Numbered from the stretch's first letter, positions 16,680 to 26,719 are shown. The stretch is 64,000 nucleotides of DNA from RUG11247 sp045649485 (GCA_045649485.1 JAZRPZ010000063.1:3544-67543); one strand, 5' to 3'. Program-made: numbers and translations. The notes: generated from the letters alone by a model not told the origin.

Positions 16680-17858
16680 TTATTTCAGGCATTCTACCAG
16701 CCTGTCCATTGCCTTTACCAGTTCGCTCTTCGCGGAAGTTATGCACATACGGCGGAAGAGGGTGCCTTCAGGCTGTTCCATGCCGGCGCCGTTCGTAAGA
16801 CCGATGTGAGCCCTTCCTCCGATGCGCTCGTCAAGCTCCTCGGAAGTGAAGCCGCAATCCGTGAAATCCACCCAGAGTATGTAAGTGCCTTCAGGCTTAT
16901 GCACCTTTACCTTGGGCAGTTCGTTATGGAAACGGTTTACGACATAATCAATGGACTCGTCGATATAATCGTTCAGCTGCTCAACCCACTCATCGCACTT
17001 GGTATATGCGGCGATACATGCGGCGGCACTGAAGGGAGATATCATTTCTCCGTAGTAATTCATCTTCTTGCGCAGCGCTTCATCCTTTATGATGAAGTTG
17101 GTAATGGAAAGACCCGCAAGATTGAAGGTCTTGCCCAGACCGGTTATCATTACGATGCCTTCGGGACCGACCACATTGATAAAGGGATGCACGGTATTCT
17201 CGCGGCGCTTGAAATCCATATGCACATCGTCACAGATCATCAGCACATCATTGGCGCGGCATATCTCGGCTATTTTCTTTATCTCCTCATCGGTCCAGAG
17301 ACGGCCGGTAGGATTGTGGGGCTGCTGCAGAATGATCGCAGAATTCTGAGGTTCTTTGCAGATCTTCTCGAATTCGTCCCAATCAATGGTGTAGTAGCCG
17401 TTGTCATTCTTCATCTGGAAGCCGGTGTAGTACCTGCCCACGCCGGTAACATCTCCGCGGTAGCCATAGGTGGGCCAGGGAACGATAACGCCCGAGCCGG
17501 GCTTGGTCAGCCTTTCGATGGTGGTGCAGATTGCAGCATGAGCGCCGTGACCGGGGATTATCTCCTCGCGCTTTACTTCCATGCCGAATCTGTCGCGCAT
17601 CCAGCGGATAACTGCATTGTAATATTCTTCGGGAGTTTCGGAATAGCCGAAGATACCGTGATTCGCCACAGTCTTTACGGCATCGGTTATTTCGGGAGCA
17701 CAGCGGAAATCCATATCCGCCACATAGAAGCACAGCCTGTCCTCAGGCACGGTATCTGCTTTGAACATAGTAGCCATAGAGGAATTTTTTGCCCACTTTG
17801 TAGAATAACTGCCGGCTTCGTTGGCGCGGTCTACCACTTCGTCGAAATTGTATTTCAT
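16680..17858 (-). CDS. PatB/MalY-type PLP aminotransferase (C-S lyase)
   Basis: A 392-aa fold-type I PLP enzyme: ADMDFRCAPEI near the N terminus, GHGAHAAICTTIERLT, QQPHNPTGRLW, CDDVHMDF (PLP-ring Asp), and the Schiff-base lysine in GLGKTFNLAGLSITN (~230). This is the PatB/MalY class, whose members often act as cystathionine beta-lyases. The exact substrate is not determinable. AGGAGG lies 7 nt before the ATG at 17858, which is preferred over an ATG 21 nt upstream. It has no operon partner. Confidence 0.88.
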   Translation of the reverse strand: MKYNFDEVVDRANEAGSYSTKWAKNSSMATMFKADTVPEDRLCFYVADMDFRCAPEITDAVKTVANHGIFGYSETPEEYYNAVIRWMRDRFGMEVKREEIIPGHGAHAAICTTIERLTKPGSGVIVPWPTYGYRGDVTGVGRYYTGFQMKNDNGYYTIDWDEFEKICKEPQNSAIILQQPHNPTGRLWTDEEIKKIAEICRANDVLMICDDVHMDFKRRENTVHPFINVVGPEGIVMITGLGKTFNLAGLSITNFIIKDEALRKKMNYYGEMISPFSAAACIAAYTKCDEWVEQLNDYIDESIDYVVNRFHNELPKVKVHKPEGTYILWVDFTDCGFTSEELDERIGGRAHIGLTNGAGMEQPEGTLFRRMCITSAKSELVKAMDRLVECLK

Positions 17859-17944
17859 ATTCCTGCCTCCTGATATCAAGCATGAATGTTCTTACCAAAT
17901 AAATGTTACTATTTTCACAGAGCAATGTCAATCACTATATAATC

Positions 17945-17976
17945 AAAATCCCCCGCCGCAGCAGGGGATTTTTTCT
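17945..17976 (-). terminator. Terminator after the MATE/SDR operon
   Basis: Stem AAAATCCCC/GGGGATTTT with a T run on both sides, at the 3' end of the MATE gene. Confidence 0.8.
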
Positions 17977-19313
17977 TATGCCGCATCAAGCGGCTTTTTA
18001 TTGAAATAATATACCGTGTATACCACTGTACTGAGCGTCCACGTTATGGGATATGCCCAGAAAACGCAGCGGATATCGGGAATAAATCGCACGATAATGG
18101 TTATGTAGCTTACTCTTATCGCGCACCAGCACACCAGCATGACCAGCATAGGCACCATGCTTCTGCCGCAGCCGCGCATTACCGCGGCCATGCAGTGAGA
18201 ATACGCCATAAGGCAGTAGAAAAGCGTGGTGGTCCTGGCCATCATAACGCCATAGCGCACTACTTCGCTTTCCGCATTGAACATACCGACAAGACCGGGA
18301 GCGAAAAGGTTTATGGTGACGCCTATCAGCTCCGCAATGGTGATGCACAGCAGTATTCCGAAAAGCGCGCCTTTGCGGGCGCGGGCATTTTCCTTCGCGC
18401 CCAGATTCTGACTGACGAAGGTGGTTATCGCCATGGTGAAACTGGTCACCGGCAAAAACGCAAAGCCTTCTATTTTGGAATAGGCGCCGCAGCCCGCCAT
18501 GGCAAGCGCACCGAAGGCATTGATGTTGGACTGCACGACCACATTTGCCAGAGATATGATGGAATTCTGGAGTCCCGAAGGCAGGCCTATCTTCAGTATC
18601 TCGCGGATAAGCCTTCCGTCAAATCTGATTTCGGAAGGCACTATCCTGTATACCGTATCACTGCGGATAAGCCGCGCTGTACCCAGCGCCGCGGAAGTAA
18701 ACTGCGATATGACCGTGGCTATGCCCGCACCGAGGATTCCCCAATCAAACACAGCAACGAAAAGCAGGTCCAGCACCACATTAAGTACCGATGATATGAT
18801 AAGGTAATAAAGAGGATGACGGCTGTCGCCCACCGCCTGCAGTATGCCGCTGACCGCGTTATAGGTAACCACAGCCAGTGAACCTGCAAAATACACTCTG
18901 AAATACGTGACCGAGTTGGGCATTACGGACTCCGGCGTACCCATAAGCCTGAGTATTATCGGGGTAAGGAACATACCGGTCACCGTCATGGCTATTCCAG
19001 CCACAACAGCAAAAGCCATCGATGTGTGTACAGCCAGCCTTACGTTTTTATCGTCCCTTGCGCCGAAATATCTGGCGATAACAACACCTGCGCCCATGAA
19101 TATTCCCATCACGAATCCGTTGAATAGGAATATAAGGCTGCCGGAGGAACTGACCGCAGCCAGCGCGTCTCCGCCTACGAAATTGCCGACGATAAGCGAA
19201 TCCACAGCATTATACAGCTGCTGGAAAAGATTTCCCAGAAATACGGGAATGGCGAATCTTATGATAGTACCCGGTATGGAACCGGATGTCATTAGCTTTG
19301 CTCCGCTTTTCAT
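17976..19313 (-). CDS. MATE-family efflux transporter
   Basis: A 445-aa polytopic membrane protein with the two-fold repeated MATE fold. Typical stretches are IPVFLGNLFQQLYNAVDSLIVGNFVGGDALAAVS in helix 1-2 and PVTSFTMAITTFVSQNLGAKENARARKG at the start of the second half. Family members export drugs or metabolites using Na+ or H+ gradients. It is second in a two-gene operon, 15 nt after the SDR gene. Confidence 0.92.
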   Translation of the reverse strand: MKSGAKLMTSGSIPGTIIRFAIPVFLGNLFQQLYNAVDSLIVGNFVGGDALAAVSSSGSLIFLFNGFVMGIFMGAGVVIARYFGARDDKNVRLAVHTSMAFAVVAGIAMTVTGMFLTPIILRLMGTPESVMPNSVTYFRVYFAGSLAVVTYNAVSGILQAVGDSRHPLYYLIISSVLNVVLDLLFVAVFDWGILGAGIATVISQFTSAALGTARLIRSDTVYRIVPSEIRFDGRLIREILKIGLPSGLQNSIISLANVVVQSNINAFGALAMAGCGAYSKIEGFAFLPVTSFTMAITTFVSQNLGAKENARARKGALFGILLCITIAELIGVTINLFAPGLVGMFNAESEVVRYGVMMARTTTLFYCLMAYSHCMAAVMRGCGRSMVPMLVMLVCWCAIRVSYITIIVRFIPDIRCVFWAYPITWTLSTVVYTVYYFNKKPLDAA

Positions 19314-19328
19314 ATGAAATCCTCCATA

Positions 19329-20069
19329 TCAGGCGAAGGGCTCTTTGGTCAGGCGGTGGGATTCCATCTCATCGATAACGGCATTGCTCATGCGCATTTC
19401 AAGATAGAAGCCTGCCATATCGGCAATGTCTTCGGGCAGCATCATGCCATCGGAAGTAAGGTCGGGACGGGTAAGCGCCACCATGGGAGTAAACACGCCG
19501 CCGGGGCTTATTACATGCACGCGGATGTTTTCCTTGTATACTTCGTTGGCAAGGGACTTTGAAATGCCCAGCAGCGCATGCTTGCTGGCAGCATATGCGC
19601 TCTGGAAGGGATATCCCTTGTGAGCGACCACAGAGCAGATATTTATAATGGTCGCGCAATCGGATTTCCTGAGGTCGTCAAGAGACTTCTGACACAGAAA
19701 ATAGGGAGCGCGCACATTAACTGCCATTATGCTGTCGAAAAGCTCGGGAGTCATCTCCTCAAGAGTGCAGTGATGAGAAAGACCTGCGTTGTTGATAAGC
19801 ACATCAAAACCGCCGAATTCCTCTCTCGCAGCTTCGATCACGGTATCCGCAAAGCTGAGATCACCGAGGTCGCCGATAACCGTCTTCACCTTTACTCCCA
19901 TTGCACGAAGTTCCTCGGCAAGAGGTTCAAGCGTAGCTGCCTTGCGGCCGGTAACAACAAGATTCATGCCGTAATCAGCGGCAAGTTTTTTGCATATGGC
20001 CTCACCGATGCCGCCTGCGGCGCCGGTGACTATGGCCACCTTATTTTTAAGAAAAGATATATCTCGCAT
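19329..20069 (-). CDS. Short-chain dehydrogenase/reductase
   Basis: A 246-aa classical SDR: TGAAGGIGEAI cofactor loop, NNAG at ~91, catalytic Ser in INICSVVAHKG, and YAASK. Arg at the end of beta2 (VTGRKAATL) hints at NADP(H). The substrate is unknown. It is first in an operon with a MATE pump. Confidence 0.88.
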   Translation of the reverse strand: MRDISFLKNKVAIVTGAAGGIGEAICKKLAADYGMNLVVTGRKAATLEPLAEELRAMGVKVKTVIGDLGDLSFADTVIEAAREEFGGFDVLINNAGLSHHCTLEEMTPELFDSIMAVNVRAPYFLCQKSLDDLRKSDCATIINICSVVAHKGYPFQSAYAASKHALLGISKSLANEVYKENIRVHVISPGGVFTPMVALTRPDLTSDGMMLPEDIADMAGFYLEMRMSNAVIDEMESHRLTKEPFA

Positions 20070-20149
20070 TTATTTCTGCTCCCGGTATCAATGTATCTTT
20101 CTTATTATAACACATCGTATGTTAAGGCGCATGCATCGTCCTTATTTCA

Positions 20150-20178
20150 TTGACGCATTCAGAACATGATGATATAAT
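20150..20178 (+). promoter_or_regulatory. Promoter of the MBL-M55-GDPD operon
   Basis: TTGACG (20150-20155), 17-nt spacer, TATAAT (20173-20178) with the extended element TGATATAAT. Confidence 0.8.
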
Positions 20179-20206
20179 ACATGCAAAAAGACGGGAAGTG
20201 ACATTT

Positions 20207-21022
20207 ATGGGCATACTGCACATGCCGAAATCGGTCACAGATACCATTTGCGAATCCTTCGTTTATCATTCTGACGGCGTCGTAATAGTGATCGACGGCG
20301 GTTTTGAATCCGAAGCCGAAGCGCTGCATGAAAAGCTCGTCTCCCTCGGCGGTCGTGTCGACGCATGGTTTTTCACCCACCCCCACGACGACCACTACGG
20401 CGCTTTCTGCCGTATGATGACAGACCATGCAGATTCACTTTCCGTAGACAAGCTGTATTTCAATTTCCCTCCGGATGATGATATAATCGCCGGCGAACCT
20501 TCCTTTGCCGACGGCACCCGCAAATACCTTGCCTGGATCCGTGAAATCGTATCAAAGAACGATATCACAACTGTGACAATGAAAAAGGGCGATATCTACG
20601 CCATAGGCGATGCGAAAATACATGTATTGCGCGAGCCCGACACTGCCATAAAGGAAAATTTCATCAACAACGCTTCCACCGTATTCCGCATGGACGTAAA
20701 CGGAAAGCGCATCATGTTCCTGGGCGACCTCGGCGTGGAAGGCGGAATGCAGCTTATCGAAACCGTGCCTGCCTCTGAACTGAAAAGCGACTATGTACAG
20801 ATGGCCCATCACGGACAGAACGGCGTGGAAAAGGCCGTTTACGAAGTCATCGCTGCGGATGTCTGCCTGTGGAACACCCCCACCTGGCTTTGGGACAACA
20901 TGGGCGAAAACGGCTACGACACCGGCTGCTACAAGACCGTAATCGTGCGCGGCTGGATGAGCGAACTTAAACCGAAAAAGCATTATGTGAATATGAACGG
21001 CCCGTATGACATCGAGCTGTAA
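20207..21022 (+). CDS. Metallo-beta-lactamase-fold hydrolase
   Basis: 271 aa with THPHDDHYG, the HxHxDH zinc motif, at about residue 57, then MFLGDLG and MAHHGQNG as later metal ligands. It resembles the ComEC-like/MBL hydrolases. There is no signal peptide, so it is cytoplasmic. The start is the ATG at 20207 (MGILHMPKS) behind GGGAAG; the longer reading crosses the promoter. First gene of a three-gene operon. Confidence 0.85.
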   Translation: MGILHMPKSVTDTICESFVYHSDGVVIVIDGGFESEAEALHEKLVSLGGRVDAWFFTHPHDDHYGAFCRMMTDHADSLSVDKLYFNFPPDDDIIAGEPSFADGTRKYLAWIREIVSKNDITTVTMKKGDIYAIGDAKIHVLREPDTAIKENFINNASTVFRMDVNGKRIMFLGDLGVEGGMQLIETVPASELKSDYVQMAHHGQNGVEKAVYEVIAADVCLWNTPTWLWDNMGENGYDTGCYKTVIVRGWMSELKPKKHYVNMNGPYDIEL

Positions 21023-21045
21023 AAATACTGACGGAGGTTTTGAAC

Positions 21046-21870
21046 ATGAAGATATATATTTCTGTGGATCTTGAAGGCATCAGCGGCGTTTCTTCTCCCG
21101 AATACGTACTGCGCGACGGTTTTTTCTATCCCACCGCACAGCGCCTGCTTACCGCAGACGTAAATGCAGCCGTACGCGGCGCATTTGACGGCGGCGCGGA
21201 TGAGGTCATCGTGGCAGACGTACATTCCAATTGGGCAAACCTGCTTGTGGAACAGCTGGATCCCCGCGCACTGCTGCTTACCGGACAGCCCCATCAGCCC
21301 CGATTCGCCTTCCTCGACAAGTCCGTGGACGGCATGTTCCTTATGGGCTACCACGCTATGGCCGGCACTCTCTATGCAAACCTTGAGCACACCATGAGCA
21401 GCAAATCATGGCACAAGTTCTGCGTAAACGGCAAGCCCTACGGCGAACTGGGCATCGACGCCGAACTCGCCGCTGAAGCAGGCGTACCCGTCGTAATGGT
21501 ATCCGGTGATGACAAGGTCTGCGAAGAAGGCAAAGCTTGGCTGGGCAACATCGAAACCGCAATGGTAAAGCAGGGTCTCGGCCGTCAGAGCGCGCTGGTC
21601 ATTCCTCCCGCAAGAGGACAGCAGATCGTCTATGAGCACGCAAAGAAGGCCGTGGAACGCCTCGCCGCAGGTGAAAAATTTGCACTTCCCGAGATCCCCT
21701 CTCCCTGCAATGTAGCACTGACCTACAAGATGGTGCCCGATGCAGACGCCGCAAACGTTTACGGCACCAGGCGCATTGACGGCTACACCGTCGAAACCCC
21801 CATGAACAAGCTTTCCGAAATGTACGGCGGCATTTGGGCCGATTACGGAATCGAGCAGAAGATACACTGA
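21046..21870 (+). CDS. M55 family D-aminopeptidase (DppA-like)
   Basis: A 274-aa zinc peptidase resembling Bacillus DppA, which hydrolyses D-amino acid peptides. The DppA metal ligands line up: D8 and E10 in SVDLEG, H60 in VADVH, H103 in GYHA, and the Glu of GKPYGELG (~134). HTMSS near 115 is also conserved. GGAGG is 8 nt before the ATG at 21046; a TTG two codons earlier is less likely. Its operon partners are an MBL hydrolase and a GDPD. A second M55 gene lies at 54175. Confidence 0.9.
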   Translation: MKIYISVDLEGISGVSSPEYVLRDGFFYPTAQRLLTADVNAAVRGAFDGGADEVIVADVHSNWANLLVEQLDPRALLLTGQPHQPRFAFLDKSVDGMFLMGYHAMAGTLYANLEHTMSSKSWHKFCVNGKPYGELGIDAELAAEAGVPVVMVSGDDKVCEEGKAWLGNIETAMVKQGLGRQSALVIPPARGQQIVYEHAKKAVERLAAGEKFALPEIPSPCNVALTYKMVPDADAANVYGTRRIDGYTVETPMNKLSEMYGGIWADYGIEQKIH

Positions 21871-21882
21871 GGAGGATATGTC

Positions 21883-22674
21883 ATGCGTACAGTTAACGGA
21901 CATAAAGTAGCCATGCAGGCACATCGCGGAGTATCCACCGATTGTCCCGAAAACACCATGTCAGCATTCCGTGCCGCAGTTGAGCAGGGCTATGACTACA
22001 TAGAGCTTGACCCCAAGTTCACCAAAGACAACGTGTGTGTAGTACTGCACGACAGAACCCTCGACCGCACCGCACGCACCCCCGCAGGCGAAAAGGCTCC
22101 CGAGGGCACGAAAATCGCAGATATCACCTTTGCAGAAGCCTGCAGCTATGAATACGGCAGCTGGTTCTCAGCGGATTTCGCCGGCGAGAAGATACCCACC
22201 CTCGAAGAAGCGCTTATCTACGCCCGCGAAAACAATATCCCCGTGAAGATAGACAACGTGATCGAATCCTTCACCGACGAGCAGACCGAGATCCTTTTCG
22301 GCATCGTAGAAAAAACCGGCATGCAGCATCTTGCGGGCTTCACCTGCACAAAGATCGAATACCTTGCAAAAGTGACCGATCGTTTTCCCTCCGTCACCAT
22401 CCATTACGACGGATTTGTGGAAGAGGAAAAGCTGAACGCCGTCTGCGGCGCACTGAAGGAAAATCCCCTCATCGTATGGCTGCCCTACCCCACTTATCTC
22501 AACAGCTGGTGCAAGGCTCCCGTTGTATCTGACGAGCGCATCGAAATGGTGCGTGTAAAGGGCGCAAAGGTAGGTCTGTGGATACTCGAAGAAGAAGAGC
22601 ACCTCACCGACTGCTGCGACCGCTTCAAGCCCGATGTCATTGAGACCACCGGTTCCCTCAAGAGCGACAGATAA
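21883..22674 (+). CDS. Glycerophosphodiester phosphodiesterase family protein
   Basis: A 263-aa GDPD TIM barrel: QAHRGVSTDCPENTMSAF with the catalytic His, YIELDPKFTKD with Glu/Asp metal ligands, and VVLHDRTLDRT with the second His. There is no signal peptide, so it acts in the cytoplasm, probably on glycerophosphodiesters. GGAGG is 7 nt before the ATG. Last gene of the MBL-M55-GDPD operon, 12 nt after M55. Confidence 0.9.
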   Translation: MRTVNGHKVAMQAHRGVSTDCPENTMSAFRAAVEQGYDYIELDPKFTKDNVCVVLHDRTLDRTARTPAGEKAPEGTKIADITFAEACSYEYGSWFSADFAGEKIPTLEEALIYARENNIPVKIDNVIESFTDEQTEILFGIVEKTGMQHLAGFTCTKIEYLAKVTDRFPSVTIHYDGFVEEEKLNAVCGALKENPLIVWLPYPTYLNSWCKAPVVSDERIEMVRVKGAKVGLWILEEEEHLTDCCDRFKPDVIETTGSLKSDR

Positions 22675-22678
22675 AAAG

Positions 22679-22721
22679 AAACATCCCGCCCGGTAAAAAT
22701 TCCGGAGCGGGATGTTTTTTT
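22679..22721. terminator. Bidirectional terminator GDPD / GT2-GtrA
   Basis: A long hairpin, ACATCCCGCCCGG with CCGGAGCGGGATGT, followed by T7. It serves both convergent genes. Confidence 0.85.
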
Positions 22722-23736
22722 AGTCTTCTTTATTATATATAAGCTTTCCCTGTACAAAAAAGCTTACCACGAAAAGTGCGGAATCGGAGATTACCTTCGA
22801 CACAGCCAGCGGCACATTAAGCGTTATATTCAGAATATGCATGAAGGCATAGCTGCCCAGCATAATCACCGCCTGCAACAGTCCGAATTGCAGCATGGCA
22901 TGACCTACAGGCTCGTTGCTGTCGAACACGATGAAATGATTCACATAGAAATTCACCACCGAACTGATTATGCGCGCAGCGCTTACGCTTATTACCAGCG
23001 CGGCAACTTCGTGCATTCCGCTCAGCAGATAATTGAGCCCCAGCAGCGTGAAAAGATCTATCAGGAATGAGCTAAGCGACGATGCCGCGAATTTCATAAC
23101 GCAGGCATACACGGCAATCCACTGCCTGAGATGCTGCCAGTATGTACCCTTGCTTTCAGAAACCGGAGTGAATATAGGCACTTCAATTATCTTAATTCTG
23201 CTGCGCGCCGCGTACAGCAGCGTGTTTACCTCATATTCATGAGCGTCGCCGCCAACATGAATGAATCTGTCAAACAGTCTTCTGCCGAAGCCCCTGAGAC
23301 CGGTCTCAATATCATGCACATTGCGTCCGCTTGCCACGGCAAACAACTGTCTTGCTGTGGCGCTGCGCAGCACGCTGCCCGGCGAAAGTTCATAATTATG
23401 GGCTCTTTTTCCCAACACCAGTGTATTTCTGTGCTGCACAAGGAATTTATTCAGATGCATAATGTCGCGGTAACCATACCTGCCGTCTGCCTCGGCACGG
23501 ATGACAAAGCCGCATCCCGGCATATTATCGCGCACATATTCAAGCGCATATCTTATTGCCGCGCCTTTGCCCGCAGCGCCCTCGGGACGCAGCGTCACGA
23601 CCCAATCGGGCAGTGCATCGGCATTTTCACGGCATATCACAACGGGGGTTATCTCATCGGTATCCCTGAAATCTCCCAGCAGACCAAGCAGCCTGTCATC
23701 CGGTGCTATGGCAGTCAGTATCAGGGCTGTCTTCAT
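22720..23736 (-). CDS. Glycosyltransferase family 2 fused to GtrA-like membrane domain
   Basis: 338 aa. The N-terminal ~200 residues are a GT2 domain (LTAIAPDDRLLGLL, AAGKGAAIRYALEYV, RAEADGRYGYRDI with the metal DxD-like site, LRGFGRRLFDRF). The C-terminal ~130 residues form four hydrophobic segments typical of GtrA/DPMS-like flippase subunits (VNFYVNHFIVF). Such fusions make and translocate polyprenyl-phosphate sugars for cell-surface glycosylation. The start is the ATG at 23736 with GGAGG 8 nt upstream; the longer frame runs through the divergent promoter region. Confidence 0.87.
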   Translation of the reverse strand: MKTALILTAIAPDDRLLGLLGDFRDTDEITPVVICRENADALPDWVVTLRPEGAAGKGAAIRYALEYVRDNMPGCGFVIRAEADGRYGYRDIMHLNKFLVQHRNTLVLGKRAHNYELSPGSVLRSATARQLFAVASGRNVHDIETGLRGFGRRLFDRFIHVGGDAHEYEVNTLLYAARSRIKIIEVPIFTPVSESKGTYWQHLRQWIAVYACVMKFAASSLSSFLIDLFTLLGLNYLLSGMHEVAALVISVSAARIISSVVNFYVNHFIVFDSNEPVGHAMLQFGLLQAVIMLGSYAFMHILNITLNVPLAVSKVISDSALFVVSFFVQGKLIYNKED

Positions 23737-23800
23737 GATGATCGCCTCCGTTCGCAAATAATATGTTTTGTAATTATACCATTTCAACGTTAACGCTATG

Positions 23801-23829
23801 TTGACAGCCGCATGCACCGGTGATATAAT
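23801..23829 (+). promoter_or_regulatory. Promoter of the second UroD-like gene
   Basis: Perfect TTGACA (23801-23806), 17-nt spacer, TATAAT (23824-23829) as TGATATAAT. Confidence 0.85.
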
Positions 23830-23861
23830 CCATGCAAACATAGGCAGTGAGGTTGATTTCA

Positions 23862-24977
23862 ATGATTTGGGACAGGGAACGGTATCTGGCACACTGCAAT
23901 TTCGAATACACCGGCCGGGAAATGATATGCGAGCTGTTCGGCCCGCTTATGGCGCTTGAAGATGAATGGCGCAGACAGGGCGCTTCCGCAAAAGAAATAG
24001 CCATGACCGCATTCGATTGGGATTATGTGCTCACCGCAAATCTGCCCGGAATCTGCGGACCGATAACCGGAATCAAACCGAGGCTTATATCGGATGACCC
24101 GGAATGCACGCTTTCCACAGATGAAATGGGGCGTACAGTAAAACTTTTCAAGAAGAGTGCTACTATTCCGCTGCCCCTTGACTATCCGTTAAAGAGCATG
24201 GATGACTGGCTGAAGATCAAAAAGTGGTATCAGTTTTCAAAAGAGCGCATCGATACCGAAAAGCTGCTTCAGCAGAAACAGCTGCGTGACAAGGGCTATC
24301 TGACCGTGCAGTTTGTGCCCGGCGGCTTTGACGAGCCCCGCCAGCTTATGGGCGAAGAAGCGCTGTGCATCGCCTGTTACGAAGAGCCCGAACTCATTCA
24401 TGATATGCTGGATACCATAGCCGATACCACCGTAAAAGTGCTCGAGCAGACAGGCGGGATCGTGCCTATAGACTGCGTATCCATACATGAGGACATGGCC
24501 GGAAAATCCGGACCGCTTTTCGGACCCAGACAGGTCTCCGAATTCATGAAACCCTATTACAACCGCATATGGGAATGCGCCAAAAACTACGGTGCGCAGA
24601 TATTCTCGCAGGACAGTGACGGCAACATAAACCCCATAATCGATTCGCTCATAGACTGCGGACTCAACTGCATATATCCCTGCGAGCCCAATGCGGGTAT
24701 GGATATCGTAGCCATCCGCAAAAAATATGGCAGCAGCCTGATACTCAAGGGCGGAATCGACAAATTCGCCCTGCGCAAGGACAAGGCGTCCATCCTTAAG
24801 GAGATCGAATACCGCACAGATCCCGTTTTGCGCGGCGGCGGCACCATATTCTCGCTCGACCACCGCATCCCCAACGGCGTGCCCATTGAAAATTATCGCT
24901 ATTATGTGAATACGCTGCGCGAAGCATTGGGCATTGAACCCGTCTCCTCGGAAGGCTGGGCAAGAATGGCATTTTAA
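23862..24977 (+). CDS. UroD-family (uroporphyrinogen decarboxylase-like) protein
   Basis: 371 aa of the UroD/MtaA superfamily: VQFVPGGFDEPRQLMGEEALCIACYEEPELIHDML, HEDMAGKSGPLFGPRQVSEFMKPYYN, and C-terminal GGIDKFALRKDK...LDHRIPNGVPIENYRYYV. The SPIDV-type ending LDHxIP is common in the methyltransferase-like group, so it may handle methyl-corrinoid or be of unknown role. It is only distantly similar to the gene at 12138. ATG at 23862 behind GTGAGG; monocistronic. Confidence 0.82.
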   Translation: MIWDRERYLAHCNFEYTGREMICELFGPLMALEDEWRRQGASAKEIAMTAFDWDYVLTANLPGICGPITGIKPRLISDDPECTLSTDEMGRTVKLFKKSATIPLPLDYPLKSMDDWLKIKKWYQFSKERIDTEKLLQQKQLRDKGYLTVQFVPGGFDEPRQLMGEEALCIACYEEPELIHDMLDTIADTTVKVLEQTGGIVPIDCVSIHEDMAGKSGPLFGPRQVSEFMKPYYNRIWECAKNYGAQIFSQDSDGNINPIIDSLIDCGLNCIYPCEPNAGMDIVAIRKKYGSSLILKGGIDKFALRKDKASILKEIEYRTDPVLRGGGTIFSLDHRIPNGVPIENYRYYVNTLREALGIEPVSSEGWARMAF

Positions 24978-25032
24978 TCCCACGGTTTTTCCGCAAAACA
25001 CCGTCTGCAAGTACAGCCCAATAACACCCGGA

Positions 25033-25077
25033 ACAAAAAAGACCGCCCGCATATTTCCCTGCGGGCGGTCCTTTTTA
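25033..25077. terminator. Bidirectional terminator UroD-like / M32
   Basis: 10-bp stem GACCGCCCGC/GCGGGCGGTC flanked by A6 and T5. Confidence 0.88.
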
Positions 25078-26580
25078 TTATTTCCAGCCGTAGATCTTTC
25101 CGAATTTATTATCGAGATAATCAATAAGGGGCTGTGCGTCAAGTCCCTTAGCGCTGAATTTGTTCAGCAGATCCATCGCAGTGACGCTTCTGCCGTACTG
25201 CCAGATGTTCTCGGTAAGCCAGCTGATGATGGGTGCGAAATCTCCCTTACCAACCTTTTCCTCGAAATCCGGGATATCCTTGCGAATGGCATTATAGATC
25301 ATGCCGTCGTAGATATTTCCCAGCGTATAGCTCTGGAAATAACCGATCCAGCTGCCGGTCCAGTGCATATCCTGCAGGATGCCCTCGGTATCGTTGGCAG
25401 GACGTATTCCCAGGTATTCCTCATACTTATCGTTCCATGCATCGCGCATCTGATCTATCGTAAGCCTGCCTGCGAAATAATCACGCTCCAGTTCGAAACG
25501 GATGATGACATGCAAATTATACGTGACCTCATCAGCTTCTGTGCGCTTGCAGGTAGGCGCCACGCGGTTGAGCGCGCGATAGAAATCCTCTTCGGAAATA
25601 GCGGCATATTCAGGGAAAAGTTCCGCCAGACGGGGATAGATATGTCCGATATATGCGCGGCTGCGTCCGATAAAGTTTTCAATGAACCTTGCCTGTCCCT
25701 CATGGAATCCGCCGGAGATTCCGCCGAACAGTCCCGCTTCGGCCACCTTGTCGTTGCTGGAATATCCATACATGGCATGTCCGGATTCATGCAGTATCGT
25801 TGTCAGAAGCGAAGGTTTGCCATGCTTGGCTGTGGAAATACGGGCATCGCGGGGACCGATAGTGGAAGAGAAAGCGTGAATGACTTTCTCGTTATATCCG
25901 CCCATGGAATCTTTGTAGCCCACCTCGCGTGCAAGCTCCTTGGCAAGTGCCATCATCTTTTCGGGATCCTGTTCGCGGGAGAGGAAGCTGTTGTCGATCT
26001 CAAGTCCGCTTTCCTGTATCTTGCGGCGGATGGCTACGATACCCTCTCTCAGTTTGCCGAACTGAGCGCTGATATCTTCGATATCAAGACCCTCGTCGCT
26101 CAGATCGACAAGCGTTGCAAACGGATCGTTATCGGGACGCAGCGCCAGCGCGATCTGCTTGCGCAGTTCGAAAACATCCTTCATATAGGGCTTGAATATC
26201 TCAAAGTCCTTTGCCTCTCTCGCCTGCTTCCATGCGGTCATGGACTCAACGCGCTTGCGGTTGAATTCATCGGAGAGTTCCTTCGGCACATCGCGATAGA
26301 AACTGCGCTGCTTCATGAATCCGCGAATCTGTGCGGTCTCGATCTCATCTTCACCAACAGGATTCTCGCTGTAATATGCTGCCAGTTCTTCGGCTTCAGG
26401 GGTGAAATAAAGTTCACGCCTGCGGTCGCCCAGAAATTCATTGACCTTGATTCTATAGGCAACGCCTTCGTCGGGCAGTCCGCCCCACTGATCTATTCCG
26501 AGCACGCCGCTGACGGAATTATAATAACCGCTGACGGTATATATGTTCTGCAGTGCTTCTCTTCTTTCCTGTGCGTTCAT
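25078..26580 (-). CDS. M32 carboxypeptidase (Taq-type)
   Basis: A 500-aa zinc metallocarboxypeptidase, about the usual ~500 length. The zinc motif HESGH (HExxH) is near residue 255, the third ligand Glu follows in GFHEGQARFIENFIGRS, and IRPANDTEGILQDMHWTGSWIGYFQSYTLG is the family C-terminal signature. It removes C-terminal residues from peptides in the cytoplasm. The start is the ATG at 26580 (MNAQERRE) with AGGAG upstream; the longer frame overlaps the divergent promoter. Confidence 0.93.
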   Translation of the reverse strand: MNAQERREALQNIYTVSGYYNSVSGVLGIDQWGGLPDEGVAYRIKVNEFLGDRRRELYFTPEAEELAAYYSENPVGEDEIETAQIRGFMKQRSFYRDVPKELSDEFNRKRVESMTAWKQAREAKDFEIFKPYMKDVFELRKQIALALRPDNDPFATLVDLSDEGLDIEDISAQFGKLREGIVAIRRKIQESGLEIDNSFLSREQDPEKMMALAKELAREVGYKDSMGGYNEKVIHAFSSTIGPRDARISTAKHGKPSLLTTILHESGHAMYGYSSNDKVAEAGLFGGISGGFHEGQARFIENFIGRSRAYIGHIYPRLAELFPEYAAISEEDFYRALNRVAPTCKRTEADEVTYNLHVIIRFELERDYFAGRLTIDQMRDAWNDKYEEYLGIRPANDTEGILQDMHWTGSWIGYFQSYTLGNIYDGMIYNAIRKDIPDFEEKVGKGDFAPIISWLTENIWQYGRSVTAMDLLNKFSAKGLDAQPLIDYLDNKFGKIYGWK

Positions 26581-26719
26581 TGTTTCACCACTCCTTTGAT
26601 TTATGCGGATCTTACATTTATTATAGCATACATATTCACGATAGAAAAGTTTTGCAGGGACTGTCATTTCAGACAAACCCATGGTACAATTTATATATAA
26701 ACCCGAAAGGTGTGAGCAT